DNA of 64,000 bases from positions 992,001 to 1,056,000 of the forward strand of contig CAVPIA010000008.1 in assembly GCA_963704875.1 (NCBI GenBank), written 5' to 3'. The stretch is from CAMYOC01 sp963704875. GTDB taxonomy: Bacteria > Pseudomonadota > Gammaproteobacteria > Steroidobacterales > XN24. Numbering within the stretch: position 1 is the stretch's first letter; every line of letters starts with the position of its first letter. Positions 42,977 to 52,011 of this stretch are shown piece after piece. The notes beneath the pieces are model-generated. The model searched no databases. It saw nothing but the letters and a program-made list of their open reading frames with translations, and was not told where the DNA came from. The position numbers and the translations under genes are program-made.

Positions 42977-43669
42977 TTATCGCGCCATGCGAAACTCGAC
43001 GAATCGCTGACGCGCAGGGACGATCCGGGTGTCCGCATCGCCTTCGATCGTATTGACTTCCACGCGCAGCCGCTCGTCGGGCAAATTCTCGAATCGGGCA
43101 ATACCTTCCCGGCTGGCCTGACTGGCCCTGACCCGTTCCTGCTGGACGAGACTGACGACAACTGTGGCGCCGGTGATCGGCTCACCGCGAAGGTCGGTGA
43201 CCCTCACCAGCAACGGCAGTTCGCCAGTCCAGATCCTTGCCTCCGTTGCGATTGGCTGACCCAGCGCATCCCAGCCGCTTAGCGCCAGCCGATGTGGCCC
43301 GGGCGAAAACTGGTAGGTTCCGGCCACGATCCGGTTTGAATACGACGTTCTCGTCGGCGCCAGGGGTCTGTCGTCAGCGGTGATCCTTGCGTCTCTGCCC
43401 GCGTCGGCCAGATCGCCCCCGGATACCGTGAAAAACACCGTCCCGTAGGTGGGGTTGAAGCGAGTTTCTGACACACCGTCAACGGCGATCGATAAAGACG
43501 GCTGGGCTGCCGTTTGTTCTGTCTGCTGCTCTGTGATCACCGGCGGTACGACCGGCGGCAGCGACTCCTGGGCCAGCACCACCGTCCCGGACGCAAGGCA
43601 CACGGCCAGCAGGGTCGAGCACAGAGATAGCAAAACACCCCGGAGCAGAGTTGACTGAGCATGCGGCAT
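42977..43669 (-). CDS. Exported protein with carboxypeptidase-regulatory-like fold
   Basis: About 230-residue secreted protein: a signal peptide to about residue 33, a Pro/Gln-rich segment, and two beta-sandwich-like portions. The last (LLVRVTDLRGEPITGATVVV...GIARFENLPDERLRVEV) resembles a carboxypeptidase-regulatory or Cna-B-like repeat used for extracellular binding. No catalytic motif. ATG at 43669 is preferred because it heads the signal peptide; an ATG at 43708 adds 13 residues. It follows the BON lipoprotein gene on the same strand and may be the last gene of the GntR operon. Confidence 0.6.
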   Translation of the reverse strand: MPHAQSTLLRGVLLSLCSTLLAVCLASGTVVLAQESLPPVVPPVITEQQTEQTAAQPSLSIAVDGVSETRFNPTYGTVFFTVSGGDLADAGRDARITADDRPLAPTRTSYSNRIVAGTYQFSPGPHRLALSGWDALGQPIATEARIWTGELPLLVRVTDLRGEPITGATVVVSLVQQERVRASQASREGIARFENLPDERLRVEVNTIEGDADTRIVPARQRFVEFRMAR

Positions 43670-43767
43670 GGCTGATGTTCCCTGGCTTTCCGATTCGGCG
43701 CGAGACACGCAATGGCCCTAGCCTACCTCGAAATGCCGCATCCGGCGCAGCCAAACGGCGCTTGATG

Positions 43768-44130
43768 TCAGCTGGCGCTGACCTCCACTGTCAACCTGGC
43801 CACAACCCGTCGCACGCCCTCCACGGCTGCCGCTGCTTCAACGGCCTGCGGCACCAGTGACGCATCATCGACTTTACCGGTAAGCGTGACGACACCGTTG
43901 TCGACGCTGACATTGATATCTTCATCGCGCAGTCGCGGCGATTGGGCCAGACGCGCACCGACCTGATCGCGGAGCTCCTCGTCAGCCTCGACCTTGCCTT
44001 CATGATCGTAGCTTCCGACCCACTCCGCATCGGTCTCGTCGTCGTTGACTACGATGACACAAGCGGTCATCGAAACCGCCACAAGCAAGCTGGCCACCGC
44101 CGGCAGCAACCCGGGTCTTTTTGTACTCAT
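43768..44130 (-). CDS. BON-domain lipoprotein
   Basis: 120-residue exported protein with a lipoprotein-type signal (VSMTAC, Cys about 24) and a single BON domain: DVSVDNGVVTLTGKVDD-like strand pairs followed by a helix (AVEAAAAVEGVRRV). BON domains bind phospholipid membranes and help maintain envelope integrity. It lies 42 nt after the ABC-2 permease on the same strand, so it probably belongs to that operon. Confidence 0.85.
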   Translation of the reverse strand: MSTKRPGLLPAVASLLVAVSMTACVIVVNDDETDAEWVGSYDHEGKVEADEELRDQVGARLAQSPRLRDEDINVSVDNGVVTLTGKVDDASLVPQAVEAAAAVEGVRRVVARLTVEVSAS

Positions 44131-44172
44131 GAATATCTCGTCGGTTGGGGAAAGTCTTCTTTGGTTTCTGGC

Positions 44173-45108
44173 TCAGGTTTCGTCGCGGTAGCGGCGGATC
44201 CAGATCGCTGCGGCTGTCAGCGCGGCGGCGGCGACCAGGCCACCCCACAGTCCGGGGCTAAACAGCAGCGCGCCAGGATCAATCAGCTGACGCAGGCTCT
44301 CGGCAAGCTCCAGATCAATGTTTGTATCATCGCTGTTGTATTGCCAGGCGACCTCAGGGACATCGGTGTGGAATGCAAGCGGGAATACCCCGACCAGACG
44401 TTCGGTAAGCAGCTGAGCAAAGTGCTGGCTGCGGATGAACATCTGCTCCAGAACAGCGATTGCCCACAGCGGCAAGATCGCCCACAGCAGAACCGTGCGT
44501 TTTGCCCAGGCCGAGACCAGCAGCAGCCAACCGAACAATGGGAGATACCAGAGCGATTGCACCAGCAGCGCGTAGATCATGGTGACCATCGTGTCAGCGA
44601 TCGCGCCCGGTCCGACAGCAAACACAATGCCGCTGCCCGCGAACAAAGCGAAGGTACCAAGGATCAGCAGGATCGCCACCGCCGTGAACAGAAACACCAC
44701 GGCACCCACCGACGGTATCAATACCGCAGCGGTCAGCAGTTTGGAGCTGACCACTACAAGGTCAGATACGGGCAACGACTTCCAGAACAGAATACTGCGA
44801 TCCTTGCGCTCGGCGTAGAGGCTGTCCAGCAGATAGAACGCTGTGATCAGCAATATGACCACATTGAACAACACTGCCATTGAACCCAGCCCCGTCTGCA
44901 TCAGTGCGCTGAGCTGGCGCGCATCCATGCTCCCGAGCATCGCGCGCAGATCGACGTCAACACCAGGCTCGCTCAACTGAACATGGATAGCGCCGCCGGC
45001 CGCCAACAAGGTCAGAAGCACAAACAGGGCCGCAAATATCGCCGGTGCGATATAGATAGACCGATGCTCCCAGGTCTCGCGCTGCAACAGCATGGTCATG
45101 GTCTTCAT
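44173..45108 (-). CDS. ABC-2 type transporter permease
   Basis: 311-residue inner-membrane protein with six or more predicted helices: one after a short basic start (about 20-42), a cluster (about 75-200) and one near the C-terminus, with a large periplasmic loop after the first helix. It overlaps the ATPase gene by 4 nt and would form the membrane half of that exporter. The substrate is unknown; GntR-linked exporters of this kind often answer cell-wall or envelope stress. Confidence 0.85.
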   Translation of the reverse strand: MKTMTMLLQRETWEHRSIYIAPAIFAALFVLLTLLAAGGAIHVQLSEPGVDVDLRAMLGSMDARQLSALMQTGLGSMAVLFNVVILLITAFYLLDSLYAERKDRSILFWKSLPVSDLVVVSSKLLTAAVLIPSVGAVVFLFTAVAILLILGTFALFAGSGIVFAVGPGAIADTMVTMIYALLVQSLWYLPLFGWLLLVSAWAKRTVLLWAILPLWAIAVLEQMFIRSQHFAQLLTERLVGVFPLAFHTDVPEVAWQYNSDDTNIDLELAESLRQLIDPGALLFSPGLWGGLVAAAALTAAAIWIRRYRDET

Positions 45109-45962
45109 GCGGCGACTCCCTTTATCTTGGCGACAAACAGGTCGGCGATGCCGGGCACCCTTGTTTCGCCCAGCCCGGCCAGCTGCTCATGCGCGCGATC
45201 CTGATAGATGAAGACTTTGCGGCCTAACATGTCCTGCTCATAGAGTGGTTTGAGTTCGCGGGCGGCCTCCGCTCTGTCCGGTTTTACTGACACTTCAGCA
45301 AACCGTTCGCCGATGGACTCCATCGACTCGTCCAGCACGATCCGGCCCTGATTGATGAACAGGACGTCGGTCAGAATATGTTCGATTTCTTCCACCTGAT
45401 GTGTCGTCACCAGGATGGTGCGGCCTTCATCAAAGTAGTCATTTAACAGGGTGGTGTAGAAATCCTTGCGATAGATGATGTCGAGGCCGATGGTCGGCTC
45501 GTCCAGAACCAGCAGTCTGGCGTCGATCGCCATCACCAGGGCCAGATGGAGCTGCGTTACCGTGCCCTTGGACAGCTGGCCGATACGGCTGTCGAGGCGG
45601 ACGCTGCTCGCAGCCAGAAGCTGTTCCGCGCGTTCGCGATTGAAGCGGGGATGCAGCGCCTCAGTTAGTCGCAAAGCCTGACGCACCTTAAGCCAGCGAG
45701 GCAGCACCGCGACATCGGCAATGAAGCAGACATCCTGCATGACCCGATGACGCTCGCGCCTTGGATCCAGGCCCATGACTTCCAGATCGCCATTGAACGC
45801 AGTCAGGCCCAGCAGCGCTTTCAAGGCGGTGGTCTTGCCGGCCCCGTTGGGGCCGATCAACCCGACAATACGACCCTCCGGAATCGCCAGATTCACATTG
45901 TCCAGCGCCTGAACGCTGCCAAAGCGCTTGCTCAGATTCCGGGCTTCAACCAGGTTGGTCAC
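45105..45962 (-). CDS. ABC transporter ATP-binding protein
   Basis: 285-residue ATPase with Walker A GPNGAGKTT (about residue 37), a degenerate signature (LSKGTVTQLHLA), Walker B LLVLDEPTIGLD and H-loop VTTHQVEE. The relaxed signature and the roughly 70-residue C-terminal extension are typical of ATPases paired with ABC-2 permeases under YtrA control. It overlaps both the gntR gene (4 nt) and the permease gene (4 nt). Confidence 0.9.
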   Translation of the reverse strand: MTNLVEARNLSKRFGSVQALDNVNLAIPEGRIVGLIGPNGAGKTTALKALLGLTAFNGDLEVMGLDPRRERHRVMQDVCFIADVAVLPRWLKVRQALRLTEALHPRFNRERAEQLLAASSVRLDSRIGQLSKGTVTQLHLALVMAIDARLLVLDEPTIGLDIIYRKDFYTTLLNDYFDEGRTILVTTHQVEEIEHILTDVLFINQGRIVLDESMESIGERFAEVSVKPDRAEAARELKPLYEQDMLGRKVFIYQDRAHEQLAGLGETRVPGIADLFVAKIKGVAA

Positions 45963-46345
45963 TCGGACTCCCTCCCGTTTTCATCAAGCTGGTCGGCCGC
46001 CCGGGCCAACAGATCCTCGGCGTCCAGACCCAGGCGCCGAATTGCCGCCACGACCGCCGGCCATTGTTCCTCCAGAAACAGCTGTCGTTCGTCGACGAGA
46101 AGATTGCTCTTGGCACCTTCGCGCACGAACATTCCGCGACCGCGTCGTTTTTCCACCAGCCCCTCGTCTACCAGCTCCTGGTAGCCTTTGAGAACGGTGA
46201 GCGGATTAAGCCGATACTCGGCAGCGACACTGCGGACCGATGGCAACGCATCGCCATCAGCAAGCACGTCTTCGAGGATCATCTCGACGACACGGTCGCG
46301 CAGTTGCCGATAGATTGGCTGATTGTCGTTCCAGTTAGGGTCCAT
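45959..46345 (-). CDS. GntR family regulator, YtrA subfamily
   Basis: 128-residue regulator with an N-terminal winged helix (PIYRQLRDRVVEMILEDVL, DALPSVRSVAAEYRLNPLTV, GLVEKRRGRGMFV) and only about 45 residues after it, the short effector region of YtrA-type regulators. These usually repress ABC-exporter operons that include their own gene. The ATG at 46345 is at the domain start; the longer open frame has no support. A palindromic operator candidate lies upstream of the operon at 46632-46657. Confidence 0.9.
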   Translation of the reverse strand: MDPNWNDNQPIYRQLRDRVVEMILEDVLADGDALPSVRSVAAEYRLNPLTVLKGYQELVDEGLVEKRRGRGMFVREGAKSNLLVDERQLFLEEQWPAVVAAIRRLGLDAEDLLARAADQLDENGRESE

Positions 46346-46358
46346 GGGCGTCCCGGGA

Positions 46359-46583
46359 CTAATCCGTGATGCCGCCCGCAGCGGGTGCGTCACTCTCCAG
46401 GCTCGCGACCTGAACCAGCTCAGCAGTTTCAACCGCGCAGGGTGTCTGTTGGTCGCGTGCTTCGACAAATTCAATCCCTTCTGCACCGGTGCTGCGGATA
46501 CCCGAGGCCAGGACGAGAATCACCGCCAGCCCCGTCCAAAGGCCAAACAAAGACCAGCGCGCTTTTCTGCTTTCATTCCACAT
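46359..46583 (-). CDS. Small single-span membrane protein
   Basis: 74-residue protein with one transmembrane segment (about 12-30) flanked by basic residues inside, and an acidic, probably periplasmic tail of about 40 residues with one Cys. No known family. It is well supported as a gene: GGAGGAG lies 6 nt before the ATG, and it is the first gene of the GntR operon, 13 nt ahead of gntR. It may be an accessory part or sensor of the exporter. Confidence 0.65.
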   Translation of the reverse strand: MWNESRKARWSLFGLWTGLAVILVLASGIRSTGAEGIEFVEARDQQTPCAVETAELVQVASLESDAPAAGGITD

Positions 46584-46631
46584 GGCAGCTCCTCCGGGGC
46601 TTCTTGTGACCCACCGCCTCCGTAGGTGGAG

Positions 46632-46657
46632 TGGTGTTGTAGTTGACTATAACACCA
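46632..46657. promoter_or_regulatory. Near-perfect 26-bp palindrome, candidate GntR operator
   Basis: The left arm is TGGTGTT-G-TAGT and the right arm is ACTA-T-AACACCA, separated by TG. Every position pairs except the single G/T. It lies 48 bp upstream of the first gene of the GntR operon, and on the minus strand contains TATAGT about 16 bp after TTGCAT, a plausible -10/-35 pair. YtrA-type regulators bind palindromes over their own promoter, so autorepression is the likely role. Confidence 0.7.
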
Positions 46658-46824
46658 AACTCCTGAAATGCAAGCCCGGATGTATCCAAGCTGGCGTCGC
46701 GCCAAAACTGCTCCGGACGCTGGCCCCTGCTAAAATACGGGGCCAGGTTCATGCGTCGCAGCACGAGTCGGACCAGGTCTGCGGCAATGCCTGGCCGCCC
46801 ACCACGTCAAAGGACACGCACACT

Positions 46825-47802
46825 ATGAAAAGCCCCGTTAGAGTCACGATCACCGGCGCTGCCGGCCAGATTGGTTACCAGCTGGCATTCCGCATCGCCT
46901 CGGGTCAGATGCTCGGCGCCGACCAGCCGGTCATCCTTCAGCTACTCGAGATTCCGCCGGCCCTGGGCGCGCTGCAAGGGGTGGAAATGGAGTTGCGCGA
47001 TTGCGCGTTCGAGACGCTGCACGATGTCGTCTCAACAGACGATGCCGCCGTCGCATTCCGCGACACCAACTACGCCCTGTTGGTCGGCGCCAAGCCGCGC
47101 GGACCCGGCATGGAGAGGAAGGACCTGTTACTGGGGAATGCAAAGATCTTCTCCGCCCAGGGCAAGGCGCTGAACGAACACGCGGCGCGCGACGTCAAGA
47201 TTTTGGTAGTCGGCAATCCGGCCAATACCAACGCGCTGATCGCCCGCTGTAATGCACCGGATCTTGACCCGGCCAACTTCACTGCGATGACCCGGCTGGA
47301 CCACAACCGGGCCATCGCTCAGCTGGCTGCAAAAACAGAAAGGCCGGTGGCTTCAGTCAAGAAGATGATCATCTGGGGCAACCATTCCGCAACCCAGTAT
47401 CCGGATATCAGCCACGCCACAATTGACGGCGAACCGGCAACAAAGCAGGTTGATACGGCTTGGCTTGGCGAATATTTCGTGCCCACCGTTCAGCAACGCG
47501 GTGCGGCCATCATCAAGGCACGCGGCGCGTCCTCCGCGGCGTCCGCTGCGTCTGCTGCCATTGATCACATCCATGACTGGGTGGCCGGAACGCCGGCAGA
47601 CGACTGGGTGAGCATGGCCGTGCCCTCCGACGGCAGCTACGACATTGCCGAAGGGGTGATCTATTCGTTTCCGGTGCGCTGCAACGGCGGGCGCTACGAG
47701 ATCGTGCAGGGGCTGGAAATCGACCAGGCCAGCCGGGAGAAGATGGATCTCACCGATGCCGAATTGCGCGAGGAACGCGAGGGCGTCTCGGATCTGCTGT
47801 AG
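46825..47802 (+). CDS. mdh: Malate dehydrogenase (NAD-dependent)
   Basis: 325-residue malate dehydrogenase interconverting malate and oxaloacetate in the citric acid cycle. The NAD loop TGAAGQIGYQLAFRIASG lies near residues 8-25, the substrate-binding RLDHNRA near 160 and the catalytic WGNHSATQYPD His near 190. This cytosolic-type sequence differs from the E. coli mitochondrial-type enzyme. The ATG at 46825 starts the fold; the open frame further upstream is non-coding. TAAAAT at 46731-46736 could be its -10. A strong terminator follows at 47831. Confidence 0.95.
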   Translation: MKSPVRVTITGAAGQIGYQLAFRIASGQMLGADQPVILQLLEIPPALGALQGVEMELRDCAFETLHDVVSTDDAAVAFRDTNYALLVGAKPRGPGMERKDLLLGNAKIFSAQGKALNEHAARDVKILVVGNPANTNALIARCNAPDLDPANFTAMTRLDHNRAIAQLAAKTERPVASVKKMIIWGNHSATQYPDISHATIDGEPATKQVDTAWLGEYFVPTVQQRGAAIIKARGASSAASAASAAIDHIHDWVAGTPADDWVSMAVPSDGSYDIAEGVIYSFPVRCNGGRYEIVQGLEIDQASREKMDLTDAELREEREGVSDLL

Positions 47803-47830
47803 CCTTTTGCAATAAGGTAATTCCGCAAAG

Positions 47831-47858
47831 GGGCCGCGTTTTACGCGGCCCTTTTTTT
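47831..47858 (+). terminator. Intrinsic terminator after mdh
   Basis: GGGCCGCGT and ACGCGGCCC form a perfect 9-bp G+C-rich stem around a TTT loop (47831-47851), followed by seven T residues (47852-47858). It lies 29 nt after the mdh stop. This is a textbook Rho-independent terminator. Confidence 0.95.
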
Positions 47859-47895
47859 GCACCTGCGAAATCGACAGCGCGCTAATTTACCTTAT

Positions 47896-47909
47896 GTTTG
47901 ACCGCAAAC
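47896..47909. promoter_or_regulatory. Inverted repeat upstream of fadE
   Basis: GTTTG (47896-47900) and CAAAC (47905-47909) form a 5-bp inverted repeat with a 4-bp spacer, about 100 bp before fadE. TATAGT at 47941-47946 may be the -10 of the fadE promoter. PsrA-type fatty-acid regulators use similar half-sites but in the opposite arrangement, so this is only a candidate operator. Confidence 0.3.
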
Positions 47910-48005
47910 CTGACTTTGGCGCACCACAGCAAAACTGCGCTATAGTCGAGAAAACGGTATTCACCCGCCCGTGAACCCGAGCGGGTCATCAGGAGGCAAA
48001 ACTCC

Positions 48006-50549
48006 ATGTCCACTCTCTTCTGGATTCTGCTTTTCGTCGGTGGTGGCGTGTATCTCGCCTATCGTCGCGTGAGCCTGTTCCACGCCACCGTGGCCGTCGC
48101 TGCGGCTTTACTCAGCTACACGATTTTTGGCGACGGCGGGGCCCTGTGGTTGCTACTGCTGTGGGCCGGTTTTGGTGTGATGGCGGCACTCAATGTCGAT
48201 GAACTCAGGCGCTCCCGGGTAACACAACCCCTGTTGCGTGCGTATCGCCGGATGTTGCCAAATATTTCCAACACCGAGCGCGAAGCGCTCGAGGCGGGTT
48301 CAGTCTGGTGGGATGGGGAAATTTTTTCCGGTGACCCGGACTGGCGCAAGCTAAAGGATCATCCGGCACCCAAGTTGTCCGCCGAGGAACAGGCTTTTCT
48401 TGATGGCCCGACCGAGGAATTGTGCCGCATGCTCGATGAGTGGGAGATCACCCACGAACTCGCCGATCTGCCGCCATCGGTATGGAAGTTCATCAAGGAC
48501 AATGGCTTCTTCGCGATGATCATTCCCAAGGAATATGGTGGTCTGGAATTTTCCGCCTATGCTCATTCCCAGGTTCTGGTCAAGATTTCCAGTCGCAGCG
48601 CGACAGCCGCATCGATGGTGGCGGTTCCTAACTCTCTTGGGCCCGCGGAGTTGCTGTTGCACTACGGAACAGACGAGCAGAAGAAACGCTACTTGCCGGG
48701 CCTGGCAGCCGGAAGCGAAATACCCTGTTTCGGCCTTACCGCACCGCGAGCCGGGTCCGATGCCGCATCAATCCCGGATTCCGGCGTGGTCTGCCGGGGC
48801 GTGTTCGAAGGCAAGGAAGTGCTGGGGATGCGCCTGAACTTTGAAAAGCGCTATATCACGCTGGCACCCGTGGCCACCGTGGTCGGGCTCGCATTTCGCC
48901 TGCAGGATCCGGAAGGTCTGATGGGTGATCCCGAGCGGCAGGACTACGGCATCACTGTCGCACTGATCCCGGCTGATTCTGACGGCGTGGAAATCGGGCG
49001 CCGCCATTTGCCGATCGGCATCCCGTTCATGAACGGACCGATCAAGGGTACTGACGTTTTCGTCCCTCTCGATTTCATAGTCGGCGGGCCGAAAATGGCT
49101 GGTCAAGGCTGGCGCATGCTGGTCGAGCTCCTCTCTGTTGGACGCTCAATCTCGCTCCCGGCCAACGCAGTCGGTGGCGCCAAGGCCGGTACGTTCGCGA
49201 CCGGCGCATACGCGCGCATCCGCAAGCAATTCAACACATCGATCGGCAATTTCGAGGGCGTGCAGGAAGCGGTCGCACGGATGGCCGGCCTGACTTATAT
49301 CGCCGACGCCGCTCGCTCGGTGACGGTATCGGCCATCGACACCGGCGAAAAGCCGGCGGTGCCATCGGCAATCCTGAAGTATCACTGCACCGAGATGTCT
49401 CGGGTGGTGGCAAACGACGCCATGGATGTGCAGGGCGGCAAGGCCGTCTGTATGGGGCCACGTAACTATCTCGCCACCGGTTATGCCTCGGTGCCGGTGA
49501 TGATCACGGTGGAAGGCGCGAATATCCTGACCCGCAGCCTGATCATCTTTGGTCAGGGTGCGATCCGTTGCCATCCGTACGTATTACGCGAGCTGGAAGC
49601 GGCCCGCGATCCGGATCCGGAACGCGGCCTGGAAGAATTCGATCGTGCCCTTTTCGGTCATTTCGGATATGCGATTACCAATGCCGCCAGGTCATTTGTT
49701 CAGGCCCTGACAATCGCTCGCTACGCCAGGGTGCCGGTCAGCGGACCGACCCGTCGTTACTACCAGCAGATCACCCGGTTTTCGGCATCTTTCGCGCTCG
49801 CTTCGGATGTGGCCATGCTCACGCTGGGCGGGGCGCTGAAGAAGAAGGAAATGCTGTCAGCACGGCTGGGCGACATCCTGAGTACGCTGTATATGGCCTC
49901 GACTGTGCTCAAGCACTATGAGAATGCAGGCAGCCCGGAGGCTGACCTGCCTCTGGTCGAATGGTCATGCCGGACGCTGCTATACAAGGCGCAGGAGCAG
50001 CTTCACGCGTTCTTGCGTAACTTCCCCAACCGCGCAGTCGCTGCCGGCCTGCGCTTTCTGATCTTCCCCCGCGGTCGAACGTATTTCTCGCCCAGTGATC
50101 TGCTGGCCAGACGTGTGGTGGAGCTGGTGATCAATCCGTCGGCCAGCCGCGACCGGCTGTGCGCGCCTGTTTACCGGACCCTTGAGCCCGGCAGTCACCT
50201 CGGGCTGCTGCAGGAAGCGATGGAACTGAGCATCGCAATCACCCCACTCGAGAAGAAGCTGCGACGGGCGGTCAAAGAGGGAATCATCAAGCCGCTGTTG
50301 CTGGAGGAGCAGATCACCGCTGCAGTCACCGCCGGTGTGCTGACCGAAGATGAAGCGCACCGGATGCGCGAAGCGGATCTGAAGATCATGGAGATCATCA
50401 CGGTAGACGACTTCGACAGCAGCGAGCTCGCCCGGCAGCAGGCGCCGCCTGAGCCGAAAGCGCCGAAACGCGTTGCACGCAAGAAGAAGGCTGCGGCGCG
50501 ACGGCCGACACCGGTCGAAGAACAGGAAGTTGCGGCTGGCGGCGGTTGA
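48006..50549 (+). CDS. fadE: Acyl-CoA dehydrogenase FadE
   Basis: 847-residue FadE-type acyl-CoA dehydrogenase, the first oxidation step of beta-oxidation. Two N-terminal membrane segments (about 3-20 and 25-60) precede the dehydrogenase core, with FGLTAPRAGSDAASIPD and the C-terminal DUF1974-like region that ordinary acyl-CoA dehydrogenases lack. E. coli FadE is 814 residues. The last 40 residues form a Pro/Lys/Ala-rich tail. AGGAGG at 47991-47996 supports the ATG. Monocistronic after the mdh terminator. Confidence 0.95.
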   Translation: MSTLFWILLFVGGGVYLAYRRVSLFHATVAVAAALLSYTIFGDGGALWLLLLWAGFGVMAALNVDELRRSRVTQPLLRAYRRMLPNISNTEREALEAGSVWWDGEIFSGDPDWRKLKDHPAPKLSAEEQAFLDGPTEELCRMLDEWEITHELADLPPSVWKFIKDNGFFAMIIPKEYGGLEFSAYAHSQVLVKISSRSATAASMVAVPNSLGPAELLLHYGTDEQKKRYLPGLAAGSEIPCFGLTAPRAGSDAASIPDSGVVCRGVFEGKEVLGMRLNFEKRYITLAPVATVVGLAFRLQDPEGLMGDPERQDYGITVALIPADSDGVEIGRRHLPIGIPFMNGPIKGTDVFVPLDFIVGGPKMAGQGWRMLVELLSVGRSISLPANAVGGAKAGTFATGAYARIRKQFNTSIGNFEGVQEAVARMAGLTYIADAARSVTVSAIDTGEKPAVPSAILKYHCTEMSRVVANDAMDVQGGKAVCMGPRNYLATGYASVPVMITVEGANILTRSLIIFGQGAIRCHPYVLRELEAARDPDPERGLEEFDRALFGHFGYAITNAARSFVQALTIARYARVPVSGPTRRYYQQITRFSASFALASDVAMLTLGGALKKKEMLSARLGDILSTLYMASTVLKHYENAGSPEADLPLVEWSCRTLLYKAQEQLHAFLRNFPNRAVAAGLRFLIFPRGRTYFSPSDLLARRVVELVINPSASRDRLCAPVYRTLEPGSHLGLLQEAMELSIAITPLEKKLRRAVKEGIIKPLLLEEQITAAVTAGVLTEDEAHRMREADLKIMEIITVDDFDSSELARQQAPPEPKAPKRVARKKKAAARRPTPVEEQEVAAGGG

Positions 50550-50613
50550 TTCCGCCGCGCAACAGTCGCCGGGGTCAATCGCTCACCCCAACGTCTGGCG
50601 TTGATCGATAAGC

Positions 50614-51996
50614 ATGCACAGTGCTCCGGTCATCTACGAGGTCAACCTCGTGCCGGACCCGGCGATCGAAGACCAGTTTGACGACTGGCTACAGGAGCAT
50701 GTGCGGGACATGCTGGCGCTGCCCGGGTTTATCGATGCCACGATCTCCCGGGTAGAGCAGGAGGATGGCCGCGCGGCACGCACGGTCCATTATGAGCTGC
50801 AGGATCGGGCGACGCTGGAGCGCTACCTGACGGATGATGCGCCGCGTATGCGCCAGGCCGGCGTCGACCGCTTTGGTAAACGGTTCACTGCCACCCGTCG
50901 GATTCTCGTCGCGGGCCAGCGCCTGGCCCTGAGCGGCGAACTCGACGTATGTACCAACTGCGACACCATGTTGACCGGTCAGTACTGCGCTCAATGCGGG
51001 CAGCGCTTCGGCACGCGGATGATTTCGCTGTGGGAGCTGATACGCGAAGCCAGCGAGTTCCTGACCGATCTCGATTCCCGCTTGTGGCGAACGCTGGGTA
51101 TGCTGCTGTTTCGGCCAGGCAAGCTGACGCTTGACTATCTGCGTGGTCGCCGCGCGCGCTACATCCCGCCGCTGAAGCTGTTTATCGTTTTTAGCCTGTT
51201 GTTCTTCTTCCTGCTGGCGCTGGGCGCCCGGATCGGTATGGAAGGACCTCGGGTGAGCACCGAGGCCAGTGACGGGGACAATGGCGTGTCTATCTCGTTC
51301 GGTTCGGATGACGACGCCGCGGGCGAAGTCAGCGGTGACACTGATCTCGCGCCTGATACAGAATCTGGTTCAAACCAGATCGCAAATCCGGTGGCCACGG
51401 CTGCGGACCAATCCGTGACCGCTGATACCGAATCCGGCTCTGAGGTGTCGGTCGAGGCGGACGAGAATCGCTGCGAAGATCTCGACATCGACCTCGACCT
51501 CGGCCCGGAGTCTGGCTGGCTCCGGACCTGGCTGACTGAAGAACGACTCACGGCCACATGCAACAAAGTGGTAGAAGACCACGGCGAAAGTTTTACTCGC
51601 GCGCTGCTGGAGAACATCCCGATGATGATGTTCTTCTTCCTGCCGGTTATGGCCCTGGTGATGAAGCTGGCCTACCCATTGAGCAAGCGATATTACGTCG
51701 AACATCTGCTTTTTCTGGTCCATTTTCACGCCTTTTTCTATTTCGTCCTGACCCTCAATCTGATTGTCGAGTGGGCATTCGAGGGCAGTACTCGACTGCC
51801 CGACTGGCCGGCACCAGTGATCGCGACGCTCACCATGATCTACATACCGGTCTACCTCTACCGCGCCATGCGTGTGGTCTACCAGCAAAGCGCCGGCGTC
51901 ACGCTGGCCAAGTACGCGCTGCTTGGCGTGGCGTATTTTATCGGCCTGTTCCTGATGTTCGCGGTGACATTGATCGTCACCGCGTTCACGCTCTAG
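50614..51996 (+). CDS. DUF4286-DUF3667 fusion membrane protein
   Basis: 460-residue protein in three parts: an N-terminal DUF4286-like ferredoxin-type fold (about 5-98); a DUF3667 zinc ribbon with CxxC pairs Cys113/Cys116 and Cys125/Cys128; and several transmembrane helices (about 186-206 and four between 330 and 455). A strongly acidic, Ser/Asp/Glu-rich segment of about 95 residues lies between the first and second helices and is probably periplasmic. Neither domain has a known function. It lies between fadE and dinB, 64 nt after fadE. Confidence 0.8.
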   Translation: MHSAPVIYEVNLVPDPAIEDQFDDWLQEHVRDMLALPGFIDATISRVEQEDGRAARTVHYELQDRATLERYLTDDAPRMRQAGVDRFGKRFTATRRILVAGQRLALSGELDVCTNCDTMLTGQYCAQCGQRFGTRMISLWELIREASEFLTDLDSRLWRTLGMLLFRPGKLTLDYLRGRRARYIPPLKLFIVFSLLFFFLLALGARIGMEGPRVSTEASDGDNGVSISFGSDDDAAGEVSGDTDLAPDTESGSNQIANPVATAADQSVTADTESGSEVSVEADENRCEDLDIDLDLGPESGWLRTWLTEERLTATCNKVVEDHGESFTRALLENIPMMMFFFLPVMALVMKLAYPLSKRYYVEHLLFLVHFHAFFYFVLTLNLIVEWAFEGSTRLPDWPAPVIATLTMIYIPVYLYRAMRVVYQQSAGVTLAKYALLGVAYFIGLFLMFAVTLIVTAFTL

Positions 51997-52011
51997 GACT
52001 CGCGACCATCC

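Noticed and set aside
46489..46824. N-terminal extension of malate dehydrogenase
   Set aside because: The open frame upstream of 46825 overlaps the GntR-operon operator and small-protein gene and has no family match.
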